Positions 36,167 to 45,424 of a stretch of DNA of 64,000 nt are shown here, piece after piece. The first letter of the stretch is position 1, and the number at the start of each line of letters is the position of its first letter. The stretch comes from Actinomycetaceae bacterium (GTDB taxonomy: Bacteria; Actinomycetota; Actinomycetes; Actinomycetales; Actinomycetaceae), in the NCBI GenBank assembly GCA_030530685.1, contig JAUMUM010000005.1, positions 62,001 through 126,000 of the forward strand. Reading direction: 5' to 3'. A model generated the notes under the pieces. The model was given only the letters and a program-made list of their open reading frames with translations, was not told the DNA's origin and did no database searches. Position numbers and translations under genes: made by a program.

Positions 36167-37267
36167 TCACAGCAGCGCGGTGGCAGCGTACCCGGCGACG
36201 CCCGCCGCGAGGAAGGCGAGCGGGTCCTCAATGAGGCTGCGCCCCATGGTGCGCATCTCGATGGGGGAGGCCACGAAGGCCTCGTCGAGCCCCGCCGTGG
36301 AGATGTCGAGCCTGGCGAGCCTCCGGCAGGCGAAGAGCTCGCGCACCTGCTCCTCGACGCGGTCGCGCGTGTCCCGGTCGACCATCATGGAAAGGACCCC
36401 GCTGTCGTAGACGGGAACGGGGCACAGGGTGGGCACCATGGCGACGCGGGTGAGGGCCGTTACCGAGTGGTGGGACAGCCCGAAGTGGCGGCCGCGCGCG
36501 TCGCCGTTGGACATGCGCAGGAGCCCGATGGGCCGGCCCTGCAGCGCGGCAGCCGCATTGATGGAATCCCCGACCCGGGTGCCGGAAAATCCCCAGTGCG
36601 TGCCGGTACCGAGGTTGCCCGGTCCCTGGCTGACGATCGCGATATCGGCCTTCCACACGTGGCGCGCGGCGAGCAGGGCCGTATGAACATTGACGGCCTC
36701 CAGCTGCCCGCCAAAGGCCTGGCCGGCGGTGATCGTGCCGAAGATCATCCCGCTTTCGCGCAGCTTGGCACACGTCTGGGAGAACCAGGCGGGCAAGGCG
36801 GCGCCGTCGTCCATGATGTAGGCGATTCGCGCACCGGCGCGACGCGCGTGAATCGCGGCGACCACCGGCGCAAGGGCCGAGTGGAGGTCGGCCACGATCA
36901 CGGGCATGCCGTTGATCGAATCGGCGTCGCGCAGCAGATCGTGCCACGGCGAGTCCTGCTCGTCGGCGCCCATCGTCATGTACTGGGTCGGCGTGTAGCG
37001 TGCCTTGACGATGTGGCCCTCGACGGTCTCGGGGTCGGGCGGCAGGTCGTCGGGAAAGGCCACGACCATGTAGTAGCCGCCGGTCCCCAGTTTTTTCACG
37101 GCGGCGGAAGCGCTGAGAATCACCCGGGCCGATGCGACCGGCGTGCCGACGATCTCCGTGTAGGCGAGCGCCCTGACCTGCGTGCCGTCGTCCAGGCGTA
37201 CCTGGCACTCGACGCAACCGTCCCATTTCTTCCCGAGGGAGACGACCTCCCCGCTCCGCCACATCAT
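36167..37267 (-). CDS. DUF3866 family protein
   Basis: A 366-residue protein that resembles the uncharacterised DUF3866 family of Actinobacteria and Firmicutes. It is soluble except for a weakly hydrophobic end, and contains the conserved segments KLGTGGYYMVVAFP, YTPTQYMTMGADEQ, GMPVIVADLHSALAPVVAAI, AYIMDDGAALPAW, GQAFGGQLEAVNVHTAL and SQGPGNLGTGTHWGFSG. The last, glycine-rich motif could bind a nucleotide or phosphate, but function is unknown. I chose the ATG at 37267; a second ATG follows immediately. It is divergent from pafB, with only 37 bp between starts. Confidence 0.75.
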   Translation of the reverse strand: MMWRSGEVVSLGKKWDGCVECQVRLDDGTQVRALAYTEIVGTPVASARVILSASAAVKKLGTGGYYMVVAFPDDLPPDPETVEGHIVKARYTPTQYMTMGADEQDSPWHDLLRDADSINGMPVIVADLHSALAPVVAAIHARRAGARIAYIMDDGAALPAWFSQTCAKLRESGMIFGTITAGQAFGGQLEAVNVHTALLAARHVWKADIAIVSQGPGNLGTGTHWGFSGTRVGDSINAAAALQGRPIGLLRMSNGDARGRHFGLSHHSVTALTRVAMVPTLCPVPVYDSGVLSMMVDRDTRDRVEEQVRELFACRRLARLDISTAGLDEAFVASPIEMRTMGRSLIEDPLAFLAAGVAGYAATALL

Positions 37268-37272
37268 CACGC

Positions 37273-37297
37273 ATCCTAGGTTACCGTCGATTACGCT
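37273..37297. promoter_or_regulatory. Two divergent -10 boxes between DUF3866 and pafB
   Basis: On the minus strand TAGGAT (37278-37273) ends five bases before the DUF3866 ATG. On the plus strand TACGCT (37292-37297) ends seven bases before the pafB GTG at 37305. Neither gene has a Shine-Dalgarno site, so both transcripts may be leaderless, with overlapping promoter regions. Confidence 0.45.
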
Positions 37298-37304
37298 AGT
37301 CGGT

Positions 37305-38297
37305 GTGAGTCGCAAAGCAGGCCTGTATACGCGGTGGGAGCGTCAGCTTTCCCTCCTGACGGCTATTCGGCGACATACTGGCATCACCCGTGAACTCGCT
37401 CGCCGAGATATCCCCGCGTATACGGATTATGATACCCATGAGGCTTTTCAGCGCGCCTTCGAAAGGGATATATCGGATCTGCGGGGCGCGGGCTACCCGA
37501 TTTCCTCCGAGCCCACCGACGGGCCGGGCGGTCCTCACGTGTATCGGATCGACAGGACCGCCCCGATCATCGCGCCGCTGTCGGCGCTCGACGTGGGACT
37601 CGTGCGTTCGGTGCTCTCGGGCATGGGCACGAGCCCTGGCGTGGCGAGCGCGGCGCACACCGGTCTGGCCAAGCTGCTCGCATCCTCGGCCTCGCGCGGG
37701 CGCACCCCGGGCTTCGTCAAAGCCTCCATTCCATCCGGCGACGCCACCCCTCTGGCGCGCGCGATTCACTACCGCCGCCGCGTGCGATTCCTCTACGAGG
37801 GATCGGCCCCCGAGCCTTCGACCTACCTCCTCGAGCCGGCCAGCCTAGCCGAACATTTCGACGCCTTCTACGTTTCGGGGCTCGCCCGCCGCGGCGACGA
37901 GCACGGGCAGTGGGAGCCACGCACCTTCCGGATCTCGCGGATCGTCGACGGCAGCCTGTCCTTCGTCGGGCCCGCCGAACACGCCCCGAGTCCGGGCGGG
38001 GACGACGGCCAGGACGTCTTCACAGCCCGGCGGGCGGTCCTGGCCATCCGCCCGGGATGCGCGCAGCCGCTGCTGTCGCGAGGACGGGCCTGCCCGCCCC
38101 CGGCCGGTGCCTCAGTCCCCGAGGGGTGGCTGACCGTGGAACTGAGCCCGGTCGGCAAGCAGCGTCTCTACGAGGATCTGGCCCTGTACGGCCGCGACGT
38201 CAAGCTGCTCGGCGAGCCCGGACTCGTCGACGAATGGCGCGAGCGCCTGACGCACCTGGCAGGCCTGGCGATAGGACAGGACGCCGATGGCCGGTAA
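37305..38297 (+). CDS. pafB: WYL-domain regulator PafB
   Basis: A 330-residue protein of the PafB/PafC family, which in mycobacteria forms a heterodimer activating LexA-independent DNA-damage genes. An N-terminal winged helix (ERQLSLLTAIRRHTGITREL, then FQRAFERDISDLRGAGYPI) precedes the WYL domain starting near AIHYRRRVRFLYEG, and a C-terminal WCX-like end. The GTG at 37305 gives the family N-terminus. It overlaps pafC by 11 bases. Mycobacterial pafBC sits next to pafA; no proteasome gene is seen here. Confidence 0.88.
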   Translation: MSRKAGLYTRWERQLSLLTAIRRHTGITRELARRDIPAYTDYDTHEAFQRAFERDISDLRGAGYPISSEPTDGPGGPHVYRIDRTAPIIAPLSALDVGLVRSVLSGMGTSPGVASAAHTGLAKLLASSASRGRTPGFVKASIPSGDATPLARAIHYRRRVRFLYEGSAPEPSTYLLEPASLAEHFDAFYVSGLARRGDEHGQWEPRTFRISRIVDGSLSFVGPAEHAPSPGGDDGQDVFTARRAVLAIRPGCAQPLLSRGRACPPPAGASVPEGWLTVELSPVGKQRLYEDLALYGRDVKLLGEPGLVDEWRERLTHLAGLAIGQDADGR

Positions 38298-39267
38298 CGC
38301 GATCGTCCAGACCAATGCCATGCTCGTCTACCTGCACGACCAGGGCGGCAGTGCGAGCCTGAGCGAGTTGGCCCGGCACTTCGGCCTGACGTGGAGGCGG
38401 GTCCTCGACCTGCTGTGGAGCGCTTCGCTCGTCGAAATCGACGGGCACGTGGATTCCTATTCGCTCGTGCTTCCCTCGCGCCCCGGCCAGGAAGACGACG
38501 AGGAGGAGACGACGGGCGATTCGCTCGTTTCTTTCTATGCGGGGCGGGGCGACATCCCCGAGCTGGCCCTCATGCTCGACGAGGTTATCGCCCTCGTCGC
38601 GGTCATCGACTCCATCAGCGAACTGACACCGCCCGGCGAGGCGGCCGCGGCCCTCGCGCGCCTGCGGGACAAGCTCGAGGACGCGTGCGGCGCGGCGGGC
38701 TTCACCGGCGCCCTCTGGCCCCCGCCCGCACCGATCATCGACGAGCGCGCCATGGCCGAACTCGACACGGCCTTAAGCGGCGGATCCTGGGTGGAATTCG
38801 ACTACCACCGCCCCGGCCGCGACCTCACGGAGGACATCTCCCATCCCCGCGTCCTTCCCCTGCAGATCCGATCGGCGGTCAATCCTCTGCTCGTCGCGTG
38901 GTCGGAGGATGGCATCCGCACCTACCGGCTCGACCGCATCGGCCACGTACGGGCACAGGACGCGGCCTCCCGTGCGGACAGGAGTGCCGCTCGACAGGCC
39001 GCGCAGGAGGAAGGCCCGTGGCAGATCGAGGGTACGCGAGTGACGCTGACCGTCACGAGCTTCGGGCGGTGGATCGCGCAGGCCCTTCCCGGTGCCACGT
39101 CCCGCCGGCGGGACGAGCTGACCGAGGTGACCTTCACCTCACGCTCCGACGAGTTCTTGGCCACACTCCTCATTCAGCTGGGTACCGCCGTCGTCGACAT
39201 CGAACCGGCCGACGTGCGCGATCGACTCGCCACCCGCTTCGCCCGGCTCCTGGAGGTTAGCCCATGA
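38287..39267 (+). CDS. pafC: WYL-domain regulator PafC
   Basis: The 326-residue partner of PafB. The N-terminal HTH (LSELARHFGLTWRRVLDLLW) is followed by an acidic linker, a helical part (LALMLDEVIALVAVIDSI) and the WYL domain (SWVEFDYHRPGRDLTEDISH, with PLQIRSAVNPLLVAW and the RTYRLDRI strand). The C-terminal WCX part ends the protein. It overlaps pafB at its start and the next gene by four bases, so the three are co-translated. Confidence 0.88.
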   Translation: MAGNAIVQTNAMLVYLHDQGGSASLSELARHFGLTWRRVLDLLWSASLVEIDGHVDSYSLVLPSRPGQEDDEEETTGDSLVSFYAGRGDIPELALMLDEVIALVAVIDSISELTPPGEAAAALARLRDKLEDACGAAGFTGALWPPPAPIIDERAMAELDTALSGGSWVEFDYHRPGRDLTEDISHPRVLPLQIRSAVNPLLVAWSEDGIRTYRLDRIGHVRAQDAASRADRSAARQAAQEEGPWQIEGTRVTLTVTSFGRWIAQALPGATSRRRDELTEVTFTSRSDEFLATLLIQLGTAVVDIEPADVRDRLATRFARLLEVSP

Positions 39268-40184
39268 GGATCGGGCTCGTGACCAATGGCGCCGTCCGCC
39301 GGGGCAGGGCAGGCGACCTCACCGGGCGCGCACTGCGTGCCATCAATGCGCGCGGCGCCGACGTCGTCGTGCTCGACGGCCGCACGGCCATGGAGAAACA
39401 GGAGCGCGCGCACCGGGCGGCCACATCGGGCGCCATCGACGCGCTCATGGTCGTCGGGGGAGACGGCACCGTCCACATCGGCGTCGAGGCACTGACCGCC
39501 ACGGGCGTGCCACTGGGCATCATTCCGGTCGGATCCGGCAACGATATAGCCCGCCAGTTTGGCCTGCCCGTGGGCGACGTCGAGGAGTCGGTCGAACGCA
39601 CCCTGCTTAGCCTGCGCACCGGCGCGGCCACGCCCGTCGACGTCGTCGAGGTGCGGACGGGTGGCGCTGCCGGCGCGACCCATCGCGCACTGGCCATTCT
39701 TTCGGCCGGCATCGACGCCGCCATCAACCTGCGCGCCAACGGTCTGGCCTGGCCCGGCGGCAACCTGCGCTACCTGCGCGCGGCCCTCGCGGAGGTGCGC
39801 CGCTTCGCGCCCTACGGCCTGCGCCTGGAGATCGATGGGCGCGCAGCCGAGGGCCCGGCCACGCTCGTCTGCGTCGCCAACACGGGATACTTCGGCGGCG
39901 GGCTGCGAATCGCCCCCGCGGCCGATCCGCGCGACGGCCTGCTCGACGTCGTCTATGCCAAGGTTCTTTCCCCGGCACAGATATGCGCCCTGTTTCCCCG
40001 CCTGTACACGGGCGGCCACGTCCGGCACCCGTACGTCCACGTCAAGCGTGCCAGGCACGTGCGGATCGCCGCGGCCCCAGGCGTCGGCAAGGCCCCACCG
40101 GTGCTCATGGCCGACGGCGAGGTGATGGGCCGCCTGCCGGTCGAGGTTCGCTGCCTACCCAGAAGCTTGGAGCTGCTCGCGTGA
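39264..40184 (+). CDS. Diacylglycerol/lipid kinase family protein
   Basis: A 306-residue DAGK-catalytic-domain protein. The nucleotide-binding motif MVVGGDGTVHIGVEAL and the PVGSGNDIARQFGLP segment define the soluble diacylglycerol/sphingosine kinase family; GYFGGGLRIAPAADPRDGLL is the second conserved half. Bacterial members phosphorylate diacylglycerol or related lipids at the membrane; the substrate here is not determined. It overlaps pafC at the start and helY at the end (GTGA). Confidence 0.88.
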   Translation: MRIGLVTNGAVRRGRAGDLTGRALRAINARGADVVVLDGRTAMEKQERAHRAATSGAIDALMVVGGDGTVHIGVEALTATGVPLGIIPVGSGNDIARQFGLPVGDVEESVERTLLSLRTGAATPVDVVEVRTGGAAGATHRALAILSAGIDAAINLRANGLAWPGGNLRYLRAALAEVRRFAPYGLRLEIDGRAAEGPATLVCVANTGYFGGGLRIAPAADPRDGLLDVVYAKVLSPAQICALFPRLYTGGHVRHPYVHVKRARHVRIAAAPGVGKAPPVLMADGEVMGRLPVEVRCLPRSLELLA

Positions 40185-42775
40185 ACGCCCTTCTCGAGAA
40201 TTTCGTCGACGACTACGCCCGGTCGGGCATTGACCTGGACGAATTCCAGGTCGACGCCTGCCGCGCCCTCGCCGGAGGAAGGGACGTGCTCGTATCCGCG
40301 CCCACCGGCTCCGGCAAGACCGTCGTCGCGCACTTCGCCGTGGACCTCGCCCTGGCCCGCGGCCGGCGCTGCGTCTACACGGCGCCCGTCAAGGCTCTGT
40401 CCAATCAGAAACACGCCGAGCTGGCCGCGCGCCTGGGCGAGGAGAGCGTCGGTCTGCTCACCGGAGACCTGACCATCAACCGCGACGCGCCGATCCTCGT
40501 CGTCACCACCGAGGTCCTGCGCAACATGCTCTTCGCCTCGGCACCGGAGATCGGCGACATCGGCTACGTCGTCCTCGACGAGGTCCACTACCTGGCCGAC
40601 CGCGAACGCGGGCCCGTGTGGGAAGAGGTCATACTGACCCTGCCGAGCCACGTCACGCTCGTCAGTCTCTCGGCGACGATCGCCAATACGCAGGAGATGG
40701 CCGGCTGGCTGCGCTCGGTTCGCGGCCGCACCGAGCTCATCGTCAGTGACGTGCGGCCCGTGCCCCTGCTCCAGCACGTCGCGGTGGGGCGGCGGATCCT
40801 CAGGCTGTACGGCAAGGACCCGGACCGGCCGTCCTCGGCGCTAGTCTCGGCGATCTCGCGCATGGACGCCGCGGATGGCCCGCGCCTGAACGACCGCCAG
40901 CGTCGGCGCATCATCGCGATGCTCGACGAGCGGGCGATGCTTCCCGCTATCGAGTTCATCTTCTCCCGGAAGGGCTGCGACCAGGCCGTGGCCGGGCTCC
41001 TGCGCAACGACGTCACGCTGACGACGCCGAGGCAGCGCGCAGCCATCGAAAAGCGGGTGGCGACGCTGCGCGAGCAGCTCAGCGAGTCGGACCGCAGGGC
41101 CATTCGCTTCGAGTCGTGCGCCCGGGCGCTCGTCAGGGGGTACGGGGCGCACCACGCCGGCGTGTACCCCGCGCTCAAGGAGTTGACCGAACGTCTCATG
41201 AACGACGGCCTGCTGCGCATCGTCTACGCCACCGGCACCCTGGCGCTCGGCATCGACATGCCGGTGCGCACCGTCGTCGTCGAATCCCTGCGTCGCTGGG
41301 ACGGAAGCGACTTCGTCGACCTGTCGGCCACCGAGTACACCCAGCTCATTGGCCGGGCGGGGCGACGAGGCAAGGACGACGTCGGCCACGCGGTGGTCGT
41401 GGGCAACGCTCAGCTCGACCCCCACGCCCTGGCCGATCTCGGCTCGGGCCGGGTCGACCCGCTGATCTCGGCATTCGTACCGTCCTACAACACGGTCGTC
41501 AACCTCCTGGCCGAGCAGGACTACGCGCGCTCGCGCGGGATCATGGGCCGCAGCTTCGCCCAGTACCAACGCAACGCCGACCTCGCGCAGACCGAGGCGC
41601 GCCTGGCCCGCGTCCGCCAGCAGATTGCCGTGGAGGAGGCCGCTCTGTTCTGCGACCGCGGCGACATCGTCGAGTACGTGCGCCTGCGTTCGACGATGGG
41701 CAGGGCCGCGAAGTCGGCCCGCAAGGCTGCCACTCGCGCCTACCGCCGCACCATTGCCGAGTCCTTCGACCGGGCGCGCAACGGCGCACTGTACGCGGTC
41801 AACCTGGCCGGCGAGCTCGAGTACGTGCTCGTGCTTTCGGCAAGCCGGGGCAGATTGCGCGTCATCAACTGGTACGGCGAGCTCTTCTGGCTGCGCGTGG
41901 ACGATCTGGGATCTCAGCTTCGCGAAGTCGGGGCCGTGACCGTGCCCGCCGGCCGCAGTCTGAAGGATCCCGCCACGCGTGAGGACCTGGCCGATGCGAT
42001 CGCCTCGGCCGTCGCAGAGCGCGACGACCTGGGGATCGATCGGGACCTTCTGGGCTCGTGGTCGCGTTCGGCCGTCAGGGACGACGGGCGCCTGCAGGAC
42101 CACGCTTGCGCCTCGTGCCCCGACCTCGAGGCGCATCTCAGGGATGCCCAGGCCCTCGCCTCGCTCATCGAGCGCGCCAGGGAATTGACCGAACTGGCCG
42201 GCACATTCAGTGATTCGGTCGGTCGCGAGTTCGATGCCACCGCCGACGTCCTGCGGCAGCTCGGCCTGCTGCAGGGGCGCGAGGACGAGGTCGGGCTCGG
42301 CCCCGGAGCGAGGATTTTGCGCTCGCTGCACCTGGAAAACGACCTTGTGGCCTACCTCTGCCTGTCCTCCCTGCGGGAGGGCGAGCTCGGCCCCGCGCAA
42401 TTCGCCGGCTGGGCGTCGATGTTCCTGGGCGACGACCGGCTCGCAGGCGGGTGGCCGCGCGACGAGGATCTCGCGCGCCTGGCCGGCGCCGCCGAGCGCG
42501 AGGTCGACTTCCTTCGCGACCTCGAATCCCGGCACGGCATCGAGCGCACGCGTGAGATCACTCCCCGGTGCATGGATGTCTTCGCTCGGTGGGCCGCGGG
42601 AGCGAGCATGGAGGAGTGCCTGCGCTCCTCGCGCATGCAGGCCGGCGACTTCATCAATGCTGCCCGGCGACTGGTCGATTTGCTCGGTCAGTTCGCGGTG
42701 GCCGGCCAGGACAATTGGATAGCCGACGTGGCGATGCGCGCACGGGCGAGCGTCCGCCGCAGCGAGGTGATGTGA
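40181..42775 (+). CDS. helY: DEAD/DEAH-box helicase HelY (Ski2/Mtr4-like)
   Basis: An 864-residue superfamily 2 helicase of the Ski2-like group. Motifs seen are SAPTGSGKT (Walker A), YTAPVKALSNQKH (Ia), VLDEVHYL (II), SLSATIAN (III), YATGTLALGIDMP (V) and QLIGRAGRRGKDD (VI). The C-terminal rRNA-processing arch-like and DSHCT domains follow, with CPDLEAH. Mycobacterial HelY is encoded downstream of pafBC and tatAC; tatA and tatC are absent here. An RNA-processing role is inferred from the family. Its end overlaps lnt (ATGTGA). Confidence 0.92.
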   Translation: MNALLENFVDDYARSGIDLDEFQVDACRALAGGRDVLVSAPTGSGKTVVAHFAVDLALARGRRCVYTAPVKALSNQKHAELAARLGEESVGLLTGDLTINRDAPILVVTTEVLRNMLFASAPEIGDIGYVVLDEVHYLADRERGPVWEEVILTLPSHVTLVSLSATIANTQEMAGWLRSVRGRTELIVSDVRPVPLLQHVAVGRRILRLYGKDPDRPSSALVSAISRMDAADGPRLNDRQRRRIIAMLDERAMLPAIEFIFSRKGCDQAVAGLLRNDVTLTTPRQRAAIEKRVATLREQLSESDRRAIRFESCARALVRGYGAHHAGVYPALKELTERLMNDGLLRIVYATGTLALGIDMPVRTVVVESLRRWDGSDFVDLSATEYTQLIGRAGRRGKDDVGHAVVVGNAQLDPHALADLGSGRVDPLISAFVPSYNTVVNLLAEQDYARSRGIMGRSFAQYQRNADLAQTEARLARVRQQIAVEEAALFCDRGDIVEYVRLRSTMGRAAKSARKAATRAYRRTIAESFDRARNGALYAVNLAGELEYVLVLSASRGRLRVINWYGELFWLRVDDLGSQLREVGAVTVPAGRSLKDPATREDLADAIASAVAERDDLGIDRDLLGSWSRSAVRDDGRLQDHACASCPDLEAHLRDAQALASLIERARELTELAGTFSDSVGREFDATADVLRQLGLLQGREDEVGLGPGARILRSLHLENDLVAYLCLSSLREGELGPAQFAGWASMFLGDDRLAGGWPRDEDLARLAGAAEREVDFLRDLESRHGIERTREITPRCMDVFARWAAGASMEECLRSSRMQAGDFINAARRLVDLLGQFAVAGQDNWIADVAMRARASVRRSEVM

Positions 42776-44625
42776 CCGTGCCCGACAACCCCGGCATGCC
42801 CCAAGACCTTGACCACCCCCAAGACTCTGACCTGCCACAGGGCCCCGACCCCAAGCCCGACGGAACGCCCGCGCGGCCCGGAGCCCTCGCGCGCCGACTG
42901 CGCCCGCTCCTGCCCCTCGCCGGTGCGGTGGCCGCGGGACTGTGCCTCTACGCCTCCTTCGCCCCGCTCGGGCTGTGGTACATGGCCCCGGTCGGCATCG
43001 CCCTGCTCGTGGCGGTCCTGCGCGAGCGCGGGGCCTGGCAGGCCTTCGGCCTCGGCCTCGTCGCCGGATACGCCTTCTTCGCCTCGCTCGTCGACTGGGC
43101 GTCCGAGGCCGCTGGCACGCCCCTGGCCAGGCTGGGCATCGGCGTGGTCATGGCGCTGTACATCGGCGCGCTCGCCGTGTGCTGGTGCCGCCTCATTGCG
43201 GCCTTCGGTCACAGGCCGTGGATTTTGGCGCCCGCACTGGCCCTGACCTGGGTGGCCATGGAGCAGTTGCGCGGCTCGTGGCCCGCGGGAGGGATGCCGT
43301 GGGGCACGCTGGCCTTCGGGCAGGTCGAAGGACCACTCCTGCACCTGGCGCCCTACGGGGCGACGCAGGCGGTGGGCCTGGCCGTCGTCGCCGCTGGCAC
43401 GTTCCTCGAGGCCCTGGCGCGGTCCCTGGCACCTCTTCGGGCGTCCGCGACTCGGACATTAGCGCTGCCTCGCACCCCGCGTGGCAGGCCTGACTACGCT
43501 CGCGCCCTTAGCCTGTGCGCCGCAAGCGTCTTCCTCCTCGCTTCACCGGCGCTGCTGCCGCTGCCCTCTCAGCCGCGCGAATCGACCACGCGCGAGACGA
43601 TCACCGTGGCCTTCGTCCAGGGCCATGTGCCCTCGAAAGAAGAGCTGTCATCCGGCCAGGATCGAGCCCTGACGGTCACCGGGAATCTGGCGGAGCAGAC
43701 TCGCGAGGTCGAAGGTCGGGGCGCCGACCTCGTCCTGTGGCCGGAATCCGCCTCCGACTACGACGCGACCACCGACCCCGCCGCCCGCCGAATCGTCGAG
43801 GGGACCTCGTCGCGCCTCGGGGTGCCCCTGCTCCTCGGCACGCAGCGCTATCCCGAGGACTACCGCTACAACGACTACGTCGTGTGGATGCCCGGGCAGG
43901 GGCCGGCGTCGCGCTACACCAAGCAGCACCCCATCCCCTTCGGGGAGTGGATGCCGTGGCGTGGCTTCTTCCGCCTGTTCACGTCCGCCGTCGACCAGAT
44001 AACGATCAATATGCGAGCGGGACACGAACCGGCGCTGTTGACCGTGAACGCGGGGGAGCGCAGGGTCCGGATCGCCACCCCCATCTGCTTTGAAATCGCC
44101 TACACGTCCATCGTGTCCGAAGCCGTCCGGGGCGGTGCTCAGCTCATCGTCGTCCCCACGAACAACGCCTCCTTCGGGCATTCCGCCGAGTCTTACCAGC
44201 AGTTCGACATGACGCGTTTTCAGGCGGTCGCTTCGGGGAAGACTGCCGTCCAGGTTTCGACGGTGGGCGTTTCCGGGATCGCCGATCCGGACGGGCAAAT
44301 ACGTGAGCTGACCGAGCCGTGGGAGGCGACCTCGCGTGTCGCGCAGGTGCACCTTTCCGATACGGTTACCATAGCAAGCAGATTTGAAGGATACATCTCG
44401 CTCGCCGTGTATCTCTGTGGTTCGGCGCTCGCTGGGCTAGCATTGCTTCGCGGCGCCTCCCGCGCGTCGATCGTGAGCCGATGGCGCGACACACGAGCAA
44501 GAAAGGCTGTCGATGAAGGTTCTCGTCATCATCCCGACCTACAACGAAATCGAGTCTCTCGAACCGATCGTCTCGCGCGTGAGGATCGCGACGCCCGAAG
44601 CCGACATTCTGGTCGTGGACGATGA
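42772..44625 (+). CDS. lnt: Apolipoprotein N-acyltransferase
   Basis: A 617-residue membrane enzyme that N-acylates the lipoprotein cysteine. After a Pro/Asp-rich cytoplasmic start of about 40 residues come several N-terminal membrane segments, then the nitrilase-like periplasmic domain and a last membrane segment (YISLAVYLCGSALAGLALL). The catalytic triad is visible: Glu in LWPESASDYD, Lys in YTKQHPIPFGEW and Cys in ICFEIAY. The GTG at 42772 overlaps the helY stop; a GTG two codons on is equally possible. The last 37 codons run inside ppm1 in another frame. In mycobacteria the two activities can be fused. Confidence 0.93.
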   Translation: MTVPDNPGMPQDLDHPQDSDLPQGPDPKPDGTPARPGALARRLRPLLPLAGAVAAGLCLYASFAPLGLWYMAPVGIALLVAVLRERGAWQAFGLGLVAGYAFFASLVDWASEAAGTPLARLGIGVVMALYIGALAVCWCRLIAAFGHRPWILAPALALTWVAMEQLRGSWPAGGMPWGTLAFGQVEGPLLHLAPYGATQAVGLAVVAAGTFLEALARSLAPLRASATRTLALPRTPRGRPDYARALSLCAASVFLLASPALLPLPSQPRESTTRETITVAFVQGHVPSKEELSSGQDRALTVTGNLAEQTREVEGRGADLVLWPESASDYDATTDPAARRIVEGTSSRLGVPLLLGTQRYPEDYRYNDYVVWMPGQGPASRYTKQHPIPFGEWMPWRGFFRLFTSAVDQITINMRAGHEPALLTVNAGERRVRIATPICFEIAYTSIVSEAVRGGAQLIVVPTNNASFGHSAESYQQFDMTRFQAVASGKTAVQVSTVGVSGIADPDGQIRELTEPWEATSRVAQVHLSDTVTIASRFEGYISLAVYLCGSALAGLALLRGASRASIVSRWRDTRARKAVDEGSRHHPDLQRNRVSRTDRLAREDRDARSRHSGRGR

Positions 44626-45283
44626 TTCACCCGACGGGACGGGAGAGTTGGCCGAGCGGTTGGCCGGCGAGGACCCGAAGATCCACGTCCTGCACCGCGA
44701 GGGCAAGGAAGGGCTCGGACGCGCCTATGTCGCCGCCTTTGGCTGGGCGCTCGAGCGCGACTACACGCACGTGGTGCAGATGGACGCCGACGGTTCGCAC
44801 CGCCCCGAACAGCTAGGGCTCCTTTTGGAGAGGGCGGCGATGAGCGACCATCCCGACCTCGTCATCGGTTCCCGCTACGTGCGCGGGGGAGAGCTGGAGG
44901 GCTGGCCTAAGTCCCGTGAGGCGCTCTCGCGGGCGGGCAACTACTACATCAAGGCCTGGCTCGGGGTGCCCGTCTCGGACATCACGGCGGGCTTCCGCGT
45001 CTACCGGACGGGGTTCTTGCGCCGGATGGACCTGTCGTCGGTCGAGTCGTCCGGATACTTCTTCCAGACCGACATGACCGACCGCGTCCACCGACTCGGC
45101 GGATCGATCGTCGAGATGCCGATCAGTTTCGCGCAGCGGGAAGCGGGGGAGTCGAAGCTCTCGGCCTCCATTTTCTCCGAGTCCCTGACCCGCACGACGA
45201 AGATGGGACTCAAGCGCCGCGGAGGCCAGATCTCAGATTTCGGCCGCTCGGCCGTCGACAGGCTGCGGGGCCGGCGCAGGTGA
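44513..45283 (+). CDS. ppm1: Polyprenol monophosphomannose synthase
   Basis: A 256-residue GT2 glycosyltransferase that transfers mannose from GDP-mannose to polyprenyl phosphate, the donor for lipoglycan and protein mannosylation. The N-terminus VLVIIPTYNEIESL, the DDDSPDGT motif and the metal-binding DAD in VQMDADGSHRP (D91/D93) are diagnostic, with SRYVRGG and the ITAGFRVYR block later. It has no C-terminal membrane domain, as in actinobacterial Ppm1. A gaaagg site inside lnt precedes the start, and the first 113 bases are shared with lnt. Confidence 0.93.
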   Translation: MKVLVIIPTYNEIESLEPIVSRVRIATPEADILVVDDDSPDGTGELAERLAGEDPKIHVLHREGKEGLGRAYVAAFGWALERDYTHVVQMDADGSHRPEQLGLLLERAAMSDHPDLVIGSRYVRGGELEGWPKSREALSRAGNYYIKAWLGVPVSDITAGFRVYRTGFLRRMDLSSVESSGYFFQTDMTDRVHRLGGSIVEMPISFAQREAGESKLSASIFSESLTRTTKMGLKRRGGQISDFGRSAVDRLRGRRR

Positions 45284-45350
45284 TCGCAGGCCGCAGGCTG
45301 ATAATGATCGCCGGCTGCTGGCCGATGCGGTCGGCGGTGGGTCCGGCCTC

Positions 45351-45381
45351 GTCTCACGTTATGTCAGAAACCGCGTGAGAC
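45351..45381. repeat. Inverted repeat after ppm1
   Basis: gtctcacg (45351-45358) is complementary to cgtgagac (45374-45381) around a 15-base loop, in the gap between convergent ppm1 and rbpA. It lacks a T-run for the plus strand; a factor-dependent stop for ppm1 is possible. Confidence 0.45.
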
Positions 45382-45396
45382 TGGCCAGCCCCAGCC

Positions 45397-45418
45397 AAAA
45401 AAGCTCGTTCGGCCGAGC
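45397..45418 (-). terminator. Intrinsic terminator of rbpA
   Basis: Read on the minus strand: gctcg, six-base loop gccgaa, cgagc, then six T. It lies a few bases after the rbpA stop. Confidence 0.8.
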
Positions 45419-45424
45419 CTTTGC

